Assembly: GCA_964461885.1 (NCBI GenBank) | Contig: CAYWVY010000003.1 | Span: 21,092-85,091, forward strand | Length of the DNA: 64,000 bases | Direction of reading: 5' to 3' | DNA from: UBA288 sp964461885 | GTDB taxonomy: Archaea; Halobacteriota; Methanomicrobia; Methanomicrobiales; Methanospirillaceae | Shown here: piece by piece, positions 8,229-16,984 of the stretch | Layout: each line of letters starts with the position of its first letter | How positions within the stretch are numbered: the first letter of the stretch is position 1 | The notes under the pieces: generated by a model | Told to the model about the DNA's origin: nothing | Seen by the model: the letters and a program-made list of their open reading frames with translations, nothing else | Database searches by the model: none | Program-made: the position numbers and the translations under genes

Positions 8229-10820
8229 TCAGAGGGGTGCGACCGTTGAGACGCCGCGCTCCTTGGAGACCCCGAAGACCCGGTCGGCGACCCCCTCGAG
8301 CTCCTGCTCGTGCGAGACGATGATCGTCTGGTCGCACCCGGTCTCGGCGAGGATGTCGCGGAGCCGGTTGAGCTGCCCCGACGAGAACCCGTCGGTCGGC
8401 TCGTCCAGGATCAGCAGGCTCTCGCGCCCCATCCCGGCCTCCTCGCGGACCATCGTGTTGAGCGCGAGCCGGTACGCGAGCGCGAGGCTCGTCCGCTCCC
8501 CGCCCGAGAGCGAGTCGAGGTCGAGGTCGAGGTCGTACTCGCCCGAGCGGAGCATGGGCGAGAAGGTCTCGTCCACGCGGGCCTCGAGGTCGTCGGTTTC
8601 GACGAGCCGCGCGAACCAGTCGGCGAAGAGCCCCTCGAAGCGGAACCGGATCCGCTCGAAGACCTCCTCCTCGATCTCGGCGATGGCGGGGACCAGGTGC
8701 GCCGTGAGCCAGCGCTGGACCTCGCCGAGGTACTGCCGCCGTCGCTCAAGGGCGAGCAGGCGTGCGCGCTCCGCTTCGGCGGCGGCGAGCCGCTCGGCCG
8801 TCCGGGCCTGCTCCACCTCGTACCGGGTCCGCTCCTGTTCGGCCAGGGCGGCCCGCCCTGCGTTCTCCGCGAGCTGTTCCTCGAAGGCAGCGAGGCGCTG
8901 GACCGCCGCCGCGAGGGAGGCCAGCTGCCCGCGCCGCGCTTCGGCCTCCGCCCGCCGCGTCTCCAGACGCACGACGGCCGCTCCGAGCGCTGTCTCCGCG
9001 TAGGCCCGCCGGCGGGCGGCCTCCTCCCGGGCCTCGCGCTGTGCGAGCGCGGCCCGGTACGCCGCGACCACCCCGTCGGCCTCGAGCGCAGCCGCAGCGG
9101 CCTCGACCTCGGCGTAGCGGCCCGCCTCCACTGCGAGTGCGTCGCGGCGGGCCGTCGTCTCCGCGAGCCGCTCGCGCTCGCCCGGCGCGTAGTCGCCGCA
9201 CTCGATCCGGCGGGCGACGGCGGCGCATTCGCCGGCGACGGCGGCGCGCTCGGCCCGGCGCTGCTCGAGCTCGCGCCGCCGCCCCTCGAGCAGGGACCGT
9301 TCGCCGCGGACCGAGACGAGGTCGCGGCGGATCTTCTCGAAGAGGAGGCGCTGCTCCCCGAGCGCGGCGAGCTCCCGCTCTATCCCGTTGAGGCGCTCGC
9401 GGAACTCCCGGGCCTCAGCTTGGGCGCGGGCGGCCTCGACCTCGGCGTCGGCCGCGATGATCGCGAGGTGGTCCGCCGCCAGGGTCTGCCGGCAGGTCGG
9501 GCAGGACGCCCCCTCGCCGATCGCCGCGAGCGCCTCCGCGTCGGCGAGTACCTGCACCACCTCCCGCTCTGCGGCCACAGCCTTCGCCTCGGCCGTCCCG
9601 CGGTACTGCCGGTACAGCCCGATCTCCTCGGCCACCTGGGCCTCCGGGGCGAGGGCGGCCTCGAGCCTCCCCTCTTCCTCCTCGACGCGGGCCGCCTCAG
9701 CGTCGAGCGCGGCCAGCACGGCCCCGGGGTCCGCGGTTCCGAGCTGGGCCCGGAGCGCCTCGCGCCGCCCCTCGAGCCGTTCCCGCTCCTGCGCGATGGC
9801 GGCTTCGAGGGCCCGGACTTCCTGCTCGAGCGACCGGTACCCGGCCGCGGCTTCGCGGAGGCGGGACCGCTCGTCGGCCAGCGCCTCCCATTTTGCGTAG
9901 CCCGCGGCGAGCGCGACAGAGCGGCTCTCGTCGCCGGCGTCGCCGACATCGGCCTCCGATCGCGCGAGCTCGTTTCGGAGCCGGGCCGCCTCGACCTCGT
10001 CGGCCTCGATCACCCGGTCGAGCGCGGCGAGCTCGCCCTCGGCACGGTCGAACGCGGCCCGGGCGCCGGCGAGCGGGGCGATCTCTCCCGCGAGCCCGGC
10101 CTTCTGGTCCTGGATCATGGCGATCGCGTTCTCCGCCCCCTCCAGGTTCCCGGCGATCGTATCGGCCTCCGCCTCGAGCTTCCCCTCCTCCTCCTCGACC
10201 CTCGCGAGGTCCCCGGGCACGGAAGCGTAGACCTCGCGCCGGGGCGCGATCACGGACCGGACCAGGTGCTCCTCGACGTTCCGACGGGCGTGGCGGTACT
10301 GCTCGAGGCCGAAGGCGCGGCGGAGGATGTCCAGCCGCTCTTCGCGCCCGAGCAGGAGGACCTGCTTCATCTCCTCCTGCGGCGTGTACACGGCGTAGCG
10401 GTAGATCCGCGAGGCCGCCTTCGGGTCGGGGCGCTCGTTGAAACTGAGCAGCTCGAGCACGCGGGCCTTCAGCTCGGTGGTCGAGTAGTCGGTCCGTTCG
10501 CCGTCGGCTTCGATCCACCCCTCAACCTGCCGCACGTCCCCTTTGCGCGCACCCCGCACCAGCGCCCGGTGGACCGCGTACTCAGACCCGCCGATCGCGA
10601 ACGTGACCGCGACCTCGCCCCGCGCGGCCCGGTGGCGGAGCAGGTGGGTGTTCTTGATGTCGCCGAGGCCGAACAGCCCGAACTCGAGCGCGGCGAGCAG
10701 GGTCGACTTGCCCGAGCCGATCTCGCCCCAGAAGAGCGTGATCCCGTCGCCGAATTCGACCATGGTCGGCCCGGGCCCGTACGACCGGATGTTCGAGAGG
10801 GCGAGCCGAACGAGCCTCAC
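8229..10820 (-). CDS. rad50: DNA double-strand break repair ATPase Rad50
   Basis: 863 residues. Walker A GEIGSGKST at 32-40, the coiled-coil arms, the zinc hook CPTC at residues 440-443, a second coiled coil, the signature LSGGERTSLALAY and Walker B LLILDEPTDG near the C-terminus. It forms the Mre11-Rad50 complex that senses and trims DNA ends. The ATG overlaps the mre11 stop by four bases, so the two are co-translated. HerA and NurA, often neighbours in other archaea, are not in this window. Confidence 0.97.
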   Translation of the reverse strand: MRLVRLALSNIRSYGPGPTMVEFGDGITLFWGEIGSGKSTLLAALEFGLFGLGDIKNTHLLRHRAARGEVAVTFAIGGSEYAVHRALVRGARKGDVRQVEGWIEADGERTDYSTTELKARVLELLSFNERPDPKAASRIYRYAVYTPQEEMKQVLLLGREERLDILRRAFGLEQYRHARRNVEEHLVRSVIAPRREVYASVPGDLARVEEEEGKLEAEADTIAGNLEGAENAIAMIQDQKAGLAGEIAPLAGARAAFDRAEGELAALDRVIEADEVEAARLRNELARSEADVGDAGDESRSVALAAGYAKWEALADERSRLREAAAGYRSLEQEVRALEAAIAQERERLEGRREALRAQLGTADPGAVLAALDAEAARVEEEEGRLEAALAPEAQVAEEIGLYRQYRGTAEAKAVAAEREVVQVLADAEALAAIGEGASCPTCRQTLAADHLAIIAADAEVEAARAQAEAREFRERLNGIERELAALGEQRLLFEKIRRDLVSVRGERSLLEGRRRELEQRRAERAAVAGECAAVARRIECGDYAPGERERLAETTARRDALAVEAGRYAEVEAAAAALEADGVVAAYRAALAQREAREEAARRRAYAETALGAAVVRLETRRAEAEARRGQLASLAAAVQRLAAFEEQLAENAGRAALAEQERTRYEVEQARTAERLAAAEAERARLLALERRRQYLGEVQRWLTAHLVPAIAEIEEEVFERIRFRFEGLFADWFARLVETDDLEARVDETFSPMLRSGEYDLDLDLDSLSGGERTSLALAYRLALNTMVREEAGMGRESLLILDEPTDGFSSGQLNRLRDILAETGCDQTIIVSHEQELEGVADRVFGVSKERGVSTVAPL

Positions 10821-12124
10821 CGCTCCTCCTCGAGCCTGGGGAGGATCGCGCCGGCCCGTTCGCGGACCCGGCTCGCGAAGGCCCGGACGGCCTCTCCGTC
10901 GGCCGGCTCGACCGCAACCGCCTCGAGGACCCGCCGTCCGGTCTCCGCGCCGGCCCCGCCCTCGAACGCGGCCGCGATCTGTGCGCGGACCTCATCGTCG
11001 AGGACCGGGTCGGGTTCGAAGGTCGCGCAGCGGTCGGCGATCACCCGCGCCTCGATCTCGTGCTTGGCCCCGGTCCCGTCGCCCCGGACCCGGCTCCGGG
11101 CCGGGCCGGCAAGCCCGTTCCGGCTCAGCTTGACGCAGAGCGCTCCCTGGACCTCGAGCGCCTCGCGGGCAGCGCCGAACGGGATCTCGCGCGGGTCGCC
11201 GGTGGCGAGCCGACCCCGGGCCCGGACGAGCACGATCGCGCCCTCGTGCGAGCGGGAGGCGACCGCCTCGTCCAGCGAGCAGGCGACCTCTCCGGCCGTC
11301 CGCCCGTCGGCCGGAAGGTCGTGGAGGACCACGGGCGGCAGCGGGACCTCGACGAATGAGAGGTCGGTCACGGTATCGTCCACGGTCACGATGAAGAACC
11401 CCCGCGGGGAGTCGCGGGCCCGTTCGAGGTCGCCGTACTGGTGGCCGAGCAGGGGCCCCGGGTACGCCAGGACGCCGCGTCCGCCCGGGACGGCCGACTC
11501 TATCCGCGTGTGGATGTGGCCGCCCGCGTAATAGTCGAACCCCGGCGGGAGGAACGATTGCGGCATGGACTCGGCGTGCAGGTCGTGCTCGGGCAGGACC
11601 TCGTCGAGGGCCGAGTGGAAGACGAAGATCTTGAACCCGGGCTCGGCCTCGAGGTACGCGTGGTCGAGGCGCCGGTAGTACTCCCGCTCGAGCGACCGCT
11701 GCCGGCCCGAGAGGCCCGCGAGCTTTGCGCCCGTCGCCGGGTCGACAAAGAACCGCGGCCGGATCAGGGCCTCGTCCCCCTCGCCCACGAGGTCGGAGGC
11801 CATCAGCTTCGTGAAGAGCCCCGAGGCCTCGAGCACGTCGATCACCGAGGTCGAGCTCGGGCTGTAGTCGTGCGAGCCGTAGGTCGCGTAGATCGGGATC
11901 CCGGCATCGCCGACGCGGCGCAGGAGGTCGGCCGTCTCGCGCACGTGGGCCATGTCGGGCAAAGTCGCGTCGAAGAGGTCCCCGGCGATCACGATGAAGT
12001 CGACCCGCTCCTCGATGCACCGTTCGAACGCCGTCCGGACCGCCGAAAGGTTCGTCTCGGCCAGTGCACGCTCGCGCCAGGCCCCGACGTGGAGGTCGGC
12101 GAGGTGGGCGAAGCGGAACTTCAT
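10817..12124 (-). CDS. mre11: DNA double-strand break repair nuclease Mre11
   Basis: 435 residues of the calcineurin-like phosphoesterase family. Metal-binding motifs in order: HLADLHVG near residue 6, IAGDLFD near 46, GSHDYS near 83 (Ser where many homologues have Asn), FHSALDE, and GGHIH near 200. The C-terminal part is the Rad50-binding cap region. First gene of a two-gene operon with rad50. Confidence 0.97.
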   Translation of the reverse strand: MKFRFAHLADLHVGAWRERALAETNLSAVRTAFERCIEERVDFIVIAGDLFDATLPDMAHVRETADLLRRVGDAGIPIYATYGSHDYSPSSTSVIDVLEASGLFTKLMASDLVGEGDEALIRPRFFVDPATGAKLAGLSGRQRSLEREYYRRLDHAYLEAEPGFKIFVFHSALDEVLPEHDLHAESMPQSFLPPGFDYYAGGHIHTRIESAVPGGRGVLAYPGPLLGHQYGDLERARDSPRGFFIVTVDDTVTDLSFVEVPLPPVVLHDLPADGRTAGEVACSLDEAVASRSHEGAIVLVRARGRLATGDPREIPFGAAREALEVQGALCVKLSRNGLAGPARSRVRGDGTGAKHEIEARVIADRCATFEPDPVLDDEVRAQIAAAFEGGAGAETGRRVLEAVAVEPADGEAVRAFASRVRERAGAILPRLEEER

Positions 12125-12230
12125 CCCACTCCCCTCCGTGCAGCTGGGCCGGGTCCGTCCGTGGTCTCCGTCATGCTCTCTCGATCTGTTCGGTCCGCGA
12201 TATCTTCAAGGTGTAGTCCGTGCGAACGCG

Positions 12231-12704
12231 ATGGACATGACAGCCATGCGCCGGCCCGAGAAGGCCGTGACGGACCCCGCCTGGTGCCGGGCCGTGCTCG
12301 ACGCCGCCCCGTACCTCGTGCTCGCTCTGAACGACGGCGGCGCGCCGTACACGGTCCCGCTCTGCGTCGCTGTCGCAGACGGCGCGATCTACCTCCACAT
12401 GGCGGGGGAGGGGCGCAAGCTCGACCTCCTCCGGGCCGACCCGCGGGCCGGCGTCGTCGAGGTCGCCGGCGCGACGGTCGTGCCGGGGGAGACGGTCTGC
12501 GCCTCGGGCATGCGCGCCTCCTCGGTCGCCGGGCCCGGGTGATGCGTCGTGATCAAAGACCCGGTCGAGAGGCGCTCCGCCCTCGACGCGTTTGCGCGAA
12601 AGTATGTGGGAATGGTTCCCGATGAATATCCCGACACCGCTCTCGCCTCGATGGTCGTGGTCCGGCTCGACCCGGTTTCGCTCTCGGGTCGGCCCACGGG
12701 ATAG
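12231..12704 (+). pseudogene. NimA-like pyridoxamine 5'-phosphate oxidase family gene with in-frame TGA
   Basis: From ATG 12231 the frame reads MDMTAMRRPEKAV and a flavin split-barrel core (LVLALNDGG, YTVPLCVAV, GEGRKLDLLRADPRAGV). It stops at TGA 12540-12542 after 103 codons. The same frame then continues with VIKDPVERRSALDAFARKYV and MVVVRLDP to TAG 12704, exactly the C-terminal half expected of NimA-type proteins. One nonsense change (for example CGA to TGA) would explain this. Sec insertion is not known in Methanomicrobiales, so I call it broken. Read through, the protein would have 157 residues. It is divergent from mre11. Confidence 0.75.
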
Positions 12705-12733
12705 CCCGCGGCGCCGCGGACAGAACCGTTTCA

Positions 12734-12743
12734 TTTAATTAAA
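12734..12743 (+). promoter_or_regulatory. TATA box for the REC-PAS regulator
   Basis: The AT-only stretch tttaattaaa stands out in GC-rich DNA. Transcription would start near 12766-12768, which rules out the upstream ATG at 12748 and supports the ATG at 12778, preceded by a GAGGG ribosome-binding sequence. Confidence 0.6.
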
Positions 12744-12777
12744 CAGCATGCCGGAACATGGTAGAGGGATCTCTGCC

Positions 12778-13935
12778 ATGCACACCGTCCTCCTGGTCGA
12801 TGACGAACCGTCCGAGCTCGAGCTCGGGACCCTCTTTCTCGAACGGGGCGGGCAGCTCCGTGTGGTCCCCTTCTCCTCGGCGCCTGCTGCCCTCGAGGCC
12901 CTGCGGGATCGACCCTGCGACGCGATCGTCTCGGACTACCAGATGCCCGGCATGGACGGCATCTCGTTCCTGAAGGCCGTTCGAAGCGAGTTCGGAGACA
13001 TCCCCTTCCTCCTTTTCACGGGCCGGGGGCGCGAGGAGGTTGTGATCGCGGCCATCAACAACGGCGCGGACTTCTACGTCCAGAAGGGCGGGGACCCGGC
13101 GGCCCAGTACGCGGAGCTCGCCCACGGGATCCGGCAGGCCGTCCTGCGTCGGGAGGCGGAAAGGACCCTGCGGCGCGGCGAGGAGCAGTTCCGGCGGCTC
13201 ATGGACAACGCGAAGGACCTGGTTTTCCGGATGTCGCTCCCCGATGGGGTGTTCTCGTTTATAAGCCGGGCCTCGGTCGACCTCACGGGGTATACGCCCG
13301 AAGAATTCTACGCGGAACCGGGCCTGCTCCGGCGGCTGATCCATCCCGAGTGGCGAGAGCACTTCCAGAGGATGTGGGGCGACCTCGTCGCGGGCGCGGT
13401 GCCCCCGTCATACGAATTCCAGATCGTCGACCGGGCCGGGCAAACCCGCTGGGTCAACCAGCGGAATGTCCTTGTGACCGGCGACGACGGCCGGCCCGTG
13501 GCGATCGAGGCGATCGCCACGGATGTCACCCGGCAGAAAGAGGCCGAGCAGGAGCTGCGGATGAGCGAGCAACGCTTCCGGCGGCTCTTCGAGCAGACCC
13601 CCCTCGGCGTCGCGCTGGTCGGACCCGATCTCGGGTTCCAGACGGTCAATCCTGCCCTCTGCCGGATGCTCGGCTACACCGAGGAGGAGCTGATCGGCCG
13701 GCCGTTCTCGTCCGTGACGGACCCGGCGGATGTGCCGCTCAGCCTTGCCGAGACCGGGCGGGTGCTGACGGGCGAGACTCCTGTGGCCCGGTTCAGGAAG
13801 CGGTACCGGAGAAAGGACGGGAGTCTCCTGTCGGGACGGGTCACGATCTCCCCCATCCGGGACGAGCACGGGGTGGTGATCCACCTGCTGCCCGTGATCG
13901 AGGAGATTTCCGACGACACCTCCCCCGCCGCGTAA
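12778..13935 (+). CDS. Response regulator with two PAS domains
   Basis: 385 residues. The receiver has VDDE, SDYQMPGMDG and VQKGGD, nearly identical in layout to the kinase at 4494-6677. Two PAS domains follow (about 130-250 and 255-380), then the protein ends without a kinase or DNA-binding domain. It therefore probably acts through protein contacts or as a phosphate sink in the same phosphorelay. The start at 12778 is chosen because the TATA box at 12734-12743 lies too close to the ATG at 12748. Confidence 0.88.
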   Translation: MHTVLLVDDEPSELELGTLFLERGGQLRVVPFSSAPAALEALRDRPCDAIVSDYQMPGMDGISFLKAVRSEFGDIPFLLFTGRGREEVVIAAINNGADFYVQKGGDPAAQYAELAHGIRQAVLRREAERTLRRGEEQFRRLMDNAKDLVFRMSLPDGVFSFISRASVDLTGYTPEEFYAEPGLLRRLIHPEWREHFQRMWGDLVAGAVPPSYEFQIVDRAGQTRWVNQRNVLVTGDDGRPVAIEAIATDVTRQKEAEQELRMSEQRFRRLFEQTPLGVALVGPDLGFQTVNPALCRMLGYTEEELIGRPFSSVTDPADVPLSLAETGRVLTGETPVARFRKRYRRKDGSLLSGRVTISPIRDEHGVVIHLLPVIEEISDDTSPAA

Positions 13936-13968
13936 GCGCCGCCCGCCAGAGTCTTCCCGCACGGCGGG

Positions 13969-14550
13969 TCAGTCGCGGACGAACGCGTGGTACCCGGTTC
14001 CGGGCACGACCGGCCAATCGCGCTGCCCGACCGGCGCCGGGTACGCGGCCGGGTCCGGGTCGGTTCCATGCTCGGCCACGTCGGTCGGCGCCTGCTCGAT
14101 CGCGACCGGGGCCACCGCGAGGTCCACCCCGCGGGCCGGGCAGCACCACTCGACCGTGACCCCGTTCGGGTCGTGGAGGTAAACCGAGTGCAGGAAGCCG
14201 TGGTCGGTCACGTCAGAGGCCGGGACGCCGGCCGCAGCGAACCGGTCCTTGAGACGGAAGAGATCCTCGAGCGACCCGACGCCGAGGGTCACGTAGTCGA
14301 ACGCGAACGGCCCTGCGACGGGCGCCTGCGCGTCCTTCTCCGGGAGCGGGTGCGCGCCGGGCCACTCGAAGAACCCGATCAGCGTGCCCCGCCCCGGGTC
14401 GAAGAAGTAGGCCCGCTGGCCCGGGCGACCCAGCCGTTCCACGAGGCGGCAACCGAGGAGGTCACGCCAGAAACGGATGGTCGCGTCCATGTCTCCCGTC
14501 GCGAGCGCGACGTGGGAGAGGCCGGAGAACGGCGACATGGCGGACGGCAC
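13969..14550 (-). CDS. VOC-family (glyoxalase/extradiol dioxygenase fold) protein
   Basis: 193 residues. LSHVALATGDMDATIRFWRD opens the first beta-alpha-beta-beta-beta unit and FLHSVYLHDPNGVTVEWCCP closes the second, with His and Glu residues in metal-ligand positions of vicinal-oxygen-chelate enzymes. The C-terminal 50 residues are an extension rich in Pro and Asp. An ATG at 14538 is an alternative start. It follows the tautomerase gene by 7 bases, so they probably form an operon, perhaps acting on small keto compounds. Substrate unknown. Confidence 0.8.
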   Translation of the reverse strand: MPSAMSPFSGLSHVALATGDMDATIRFWRDLLGCRLVERLGRPGQRAYFFDPGRGTLIGFFEWPGAHPLPEKDAQAPVAGPFAFDYVTLGVGSLEDLFRLKDRFAAAGVPASDVTDHGFLHSVYLHDPNGVTVEWCCPARGVDLAVAPVAIEQAPTDVAEHGTDPDPAAYPAPVGQRDWPVVPGTGYHAFVRD

Positions 14551-14557
14551 CCCGCCG

Positions 14558-14743
14558 CTAGCGCTCCGAGAGGAGCACCCCGCCCTTGGCGATACTCTCG
14601 CGCGGCAGCTCGTGGACCAGGATCGTGATCTCGGCGGGATCGATCTTCATGACATCGACAAGCGTGGTCGTGAACCCCTCGACGACTTGGCGCTTCTGCT
14701 CGAGCGTGCGGCCGGCGGCCATCTGGATCGTGACAATGGGCAT
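14558..14743 (-). CDS. 4-oxalocrotonate tautomerase family protein
   Basis: 61 residues, the usual length for the family. The start at 14743 gives MPIVTIQMAAGRTLEQK, placing the catalytic Pro directly after the initiator Met; an upstream ATG at 14773 would bury it and is rejected. HELPRESIAKGG near the end is the typical C-terminal signature. Members isomerise unsaturated keto acids; the natural substrate in methanogens is unclear. First gene of the pair with the VOC protein. Confidence 0.88.
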   Translation of the reverse strand: MPIVTIQMAAGRTLEQKRQVVEGFTTTLVDVMKIDPAEITILVHELPRESIAKGGVLLSER

Positions 14744-14797
14744 GGATCTGATCTCAACCCCGTGGCGTATCAAGGCGATCGTGGCCGGCGAGCGCGG

Positions 14798-15031
14798 TCA
14801 GTCACAGCGGTCGGGTGTGTCGCACCGCCGGACTCCGGTAGTCTCGTCGTTGTACTTCGGCCGGAGCCCGGCCCAGCCCGTGTACCCGCAGTAGATGCAG
14901 CAGTCACCCCCGCAGCGGGGGCAGAGCGTTGCGGGCGGGCGGACCTCAACCCGACCTTGGGAGTCGCAGTATGTGCAGCCCTCCCCCTCGCAGGCGTGGC
15001 AGGTTGCGTGGACGTAATCATCGTCTGTCAT
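14798..15031 (-). CDS. Small Cys-rich zinc-finger-like protein, tandem copy 1
   Basis: 77 residues with 12 cysteines, mostly in CxxC pairs: CHACEGEGCTYC, then CPRCGGDCCIYC. The pattern recalls DnaJ-type zinc fingers and is followed by a conserved GW, LRPKY and DET tail. Copy 2 at 15124-15339 is closely similar, so this is a recent tandem duplication. Zinc binding is likely. Function unknown; see the finding on possible radical SAM substrates. A frame-shifted longer reading of the same DNA is a shadow. Confidence 0.75.
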   Translation of the reverse strand: MTDDDYVHATCHACEGEGCTYCDSQGRVEVRPPATLCPRCGGDCCIYCGYTGWAGLRPKYNDETTGVRRCDTPDRCD

Positions 15032-15123
15032 TGCATTTCGGTGCGCGGGGCGAGGGGATAATGAATTCTAACCAGGAACGTTCCCCGGCGCCTGCCAACG
15101 AGCGACACGCGAAACGTCATCGC

Positions 15124-15339
15124 TCAGGGACGGTCTTTGGTCCCGGCGGTCTCGTCGTCGTACTTCGGCCGGAGCTCATCCCAGCCCGTGTACCCGCAAT
15201 AGATGCAGCAGTCACCCCCGCAGTGGGAGCAGACGGTCGCGGGCGGCAGGACCTCGACCCGGCCCTTGAAGTCGCAGTACGTGCAGCCCTCCCCCTCGCA
15301 GGTCCGGCAGGCCGCGCGGACGTAGTCATCGTCGGCCAT
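15124..15339 (-). CDS. Small Cys-rich zinc-finger-like protein, tandem copy 2
   Basis: 71 residues, paralog of the neighbour at 14798-15031. It shares CEGEGCTYC, GRVEV, PPAT, CGGDCCIYCGYTGW and LRPKY. The two differ mainly at the extreme C-terminus, and nucleotide identity across the central part is high by eye. It is divergent from the TiaS-like gene at 15428. Probably zinc-binding; no function assigned. Confidence 0.75.
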   Translation of the reverse strand: MADDDYVRAACRTCEGEGCTYCDFKGRVEVLPPATVCSHCGGDCCIYCGYTGWDELRPKYDDETAGTKDRP

Positions 15340-15427
15340 CGTCTCGAAGGAGGCGGCAGCCGGATAAAGGATTGTCGATCATCACGATCGATACGCATAC
15401 CCGTCCGGGCGTCGACCCTCCTGGCCG

Positions 15428-16129
15428 ATGACTGTCCTGCTCGCGCTCGACGACACGGACATGCCCGGAACGCCCGGTACGGGCCGGCTCGCCCGGGCGA
15501 TCGCGGCCGCGATCGCGGCCCGGTTTTCCGTCGCAGGAGTGACCCGCCACCAGCTCCTGGTCGACCCGGCGATCCCGTACACCTCGCACAACTCCTCGGC
15601 CGTGCTCCACATCAGAGCCGGGGGCGACGCGATAAACACGCTCCTCGATCTTGCCCGGGAGCTCGTGCTCGACGGCTACGCCGAGGGGGCGGACCCCGGG
15701 CTCGCGGCCGTCGATGCCGACGCCGTTCCGCCGGCCGTGGTCGCGTTCGGCCAGGACGCGAAGCGGTGCGTGCTGACGCAGGGGCAGGCGCTCGGCCTCG
15801 CCCGCAACACCGGCATCCCCCTCGAGCCGCTCGGCGGCACCGGCGGCGGCGTGATCGGCGCGCTCGCGGGGATCGGCCTCGCCGCGACCGGCTGTGACGG
15901 CCGGTACCTCGAGATCGGCTCGATTCGCGCCCTCGGCGCGGAGACCACGGTGGAGGCCGCGCTCGAAGCCGGCGTCGCCGACGTCGTCACCACCGACGGC
16001 CGGCCCGTGGCCTCGGGCCGGCTTGTCTGCGACCACGGCAAGGGCCCGAAGCCCGCCGTCGTCAGGGGGCGGCCTGTGCTCTTCGTCGAACCGTGCGAGG
16101 CCGGCTGGCGGGCGTTGCGCCGCGACTGA
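15428..16129 (+). CDS. Short TiaS-like protein (kinase-domain homologue)
   Basis: 233 residues. It opens with LLALDDTDMPGTPGTGRLAR, matching the DDTD motif of the kinase domain of TiaS, the tRNA-Ile2 agmatidine synthase. Later it has HNSSAVLHI and GTGGGVIGALAGIGLAA. Full TiaS has about 420 residues with OB-fold and zinc-ribbon domains that are absent here. It is therefore either a paralog with another nucleotide-dependent role or an accessory; I would not call it functional TiaS. Confidence 0.6.
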   Translation: MTVLLALDDTDMPGTPGTGRLARAIAAAIAARFSVAGVTRHQLLVDPAIPYTSHNSSAVLHIRAGGDAINTLLDLARELVLDGYAEGADPGLAAVDADAVPPAVVAFGQDAKRCVLTQGQALGLARNTGIPLEPLGGTGGGVIGALAGIGLAATGCDGRYLEIGSIRALGAETTVEAALEAGVADVVTTDGRPVASGRLVCDHGKGPKPAVVRGRPVLFVEPCEAGWRALRRD

Positions 16130-16182
16130 CCCGCACCGCCCCGAGCAGAAGACGTATGTGCCTGTGCGGCAGAGGCCGTGCC

Positions 16183-16419
16183 ATGCCCTACAGGACTCCC
16201 GAGGACCTGCCCGAGCGGATCCGAAACGTTCTGCCGCGCCACGCCCAGGAGATCTACCAGGCCGCGTTCAACAACGCCTGGGACGAATACCGCGATCCCG
16301 AGGACCGGAAGCTGGGCGGGACGCGGGAGGAGACCACCCACGCCGTGGCCTTGTCCGCGGTCGAGCAGACCTACGAGAAAAACGAGAGAACCGGCGAATG
16401 GAGGAAGCGGAAGGACTGA
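16183..16419 (+). CDS. ChaB family protein
   Basis: 78 residues starting MPYRTPEDLPERIRNVLP, followed by QEIYQAAFNNAWDEY, the signature of the ChaB domain. The upstream in-frame ATG at 16093 lies inside the preceding gene and is rejected. ChaB in E. coli was linked to cation transport regulation, but its biochemical role is uncertain. It is the first of several small genes before the CBS transporter. Confidence 0.88.
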   Translation: MPYRTPEDLPERIRNVLPRHAQEIYQAAFNNAWDEYRDPEDRKLGGTREETTHAVALSAVEQTYEKNERTGEWRKRKD

Positions 16420-16477
16420 CCGGGGTTCTCCAGGCCATACGCTCATACAGGTGGTCCGCAAGAGGAGCGGCCGAGTG

Positions 16478-16897
16478 ATGGCTACGCGGAATTCCGATCT
16501 CATGAGAGCAGGTGCAACCGCGAGCGGCACGCCGCGCGTGATGCGGTCGAGCACGATGGTCGGCAGCGCGGTGCGGAACCTGAAGGGCGACGACCCCGGC
16601 AAGATCCAGGAGTTGATGATCGACGTCGCGACCGGGCGGATTGCGTACACAGTCCTCGCCTACGGCGGCTTCCTCGGCATGGGCGACAAGCTCTTCGCGA
16701 TCCCCTGGGAGGCCCTGATGGCCCGATCCGACGAGTGGCAGTTCGTGCTCGAAATCGACGAGGAGACCCTCAAGACGGCGCCCGGCTTCGACCGCGACCA
16801 CTACCCGATCACGGCCGACTCGATCTGGCTCTCGAACGTTTACACCCACTACGGGCACACCCCCTACTGGGGCGGCACGGGCGACTCCCCGCGCTGA
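16478..16897 (+). CDS. PRC-barrel domain protein
   Basis: 139 residues. MVGSAVRNLKGDDPGKIQEL and YGGFLGMGDKLFAIPW are the characteristic strands of the PRC barrel, with a short hydrophilic N-terminal lead. PRC-barrel proteins bind partners in photosynthetic centres, RimM and archaeal division proteins; the role here is unknown. It lies 58 bases after chaB on the same strand. Confidence 0.85.
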   Translation: MATRNSDLMRAGATASGTPRVMRSSTMVGSAVRNLKGDDPGKIQELMIDVATGRIAYTVLAYGGFLGMGDKLFAIPWEALMARSDEWQFVLEIDEETLKTAPGFDRDHYPITADSIWLSNVYTHYGHTPYWGGTGDSPR

Positions 16898-16984
16898 ACC
16901 CCTCTTCTCCCCCCCTGGAAACCTTATTACGAAATACGACCACCTTTCTCCCACTGTGAAGGTGCAGCGCGGGAGGCACTAGCC

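Noticed and set aside
8310..11531. Plus-strand open frame of 1073 codons antisense to rad50 and mre11
   Set aside because: It is a shadow frame caused by strong third-position G/C bias. The opposite strand has all Rad50 and Mre11 motifs.
12231..12704. Selenocysteine at the in-frame TGA
   Set aside because: The codon is not in a known Sec-protein family, no SECIS-like element was evident, and Methanomicrobiales are not known to make selenoproteins.
12748..12777. ATG at 12748 as start of the REC-PAS regulator
   Set aside because: It lies only 5 bases after the TATA box; the ATG at 12778 has a suitable leader and ribosome-binding sequence.
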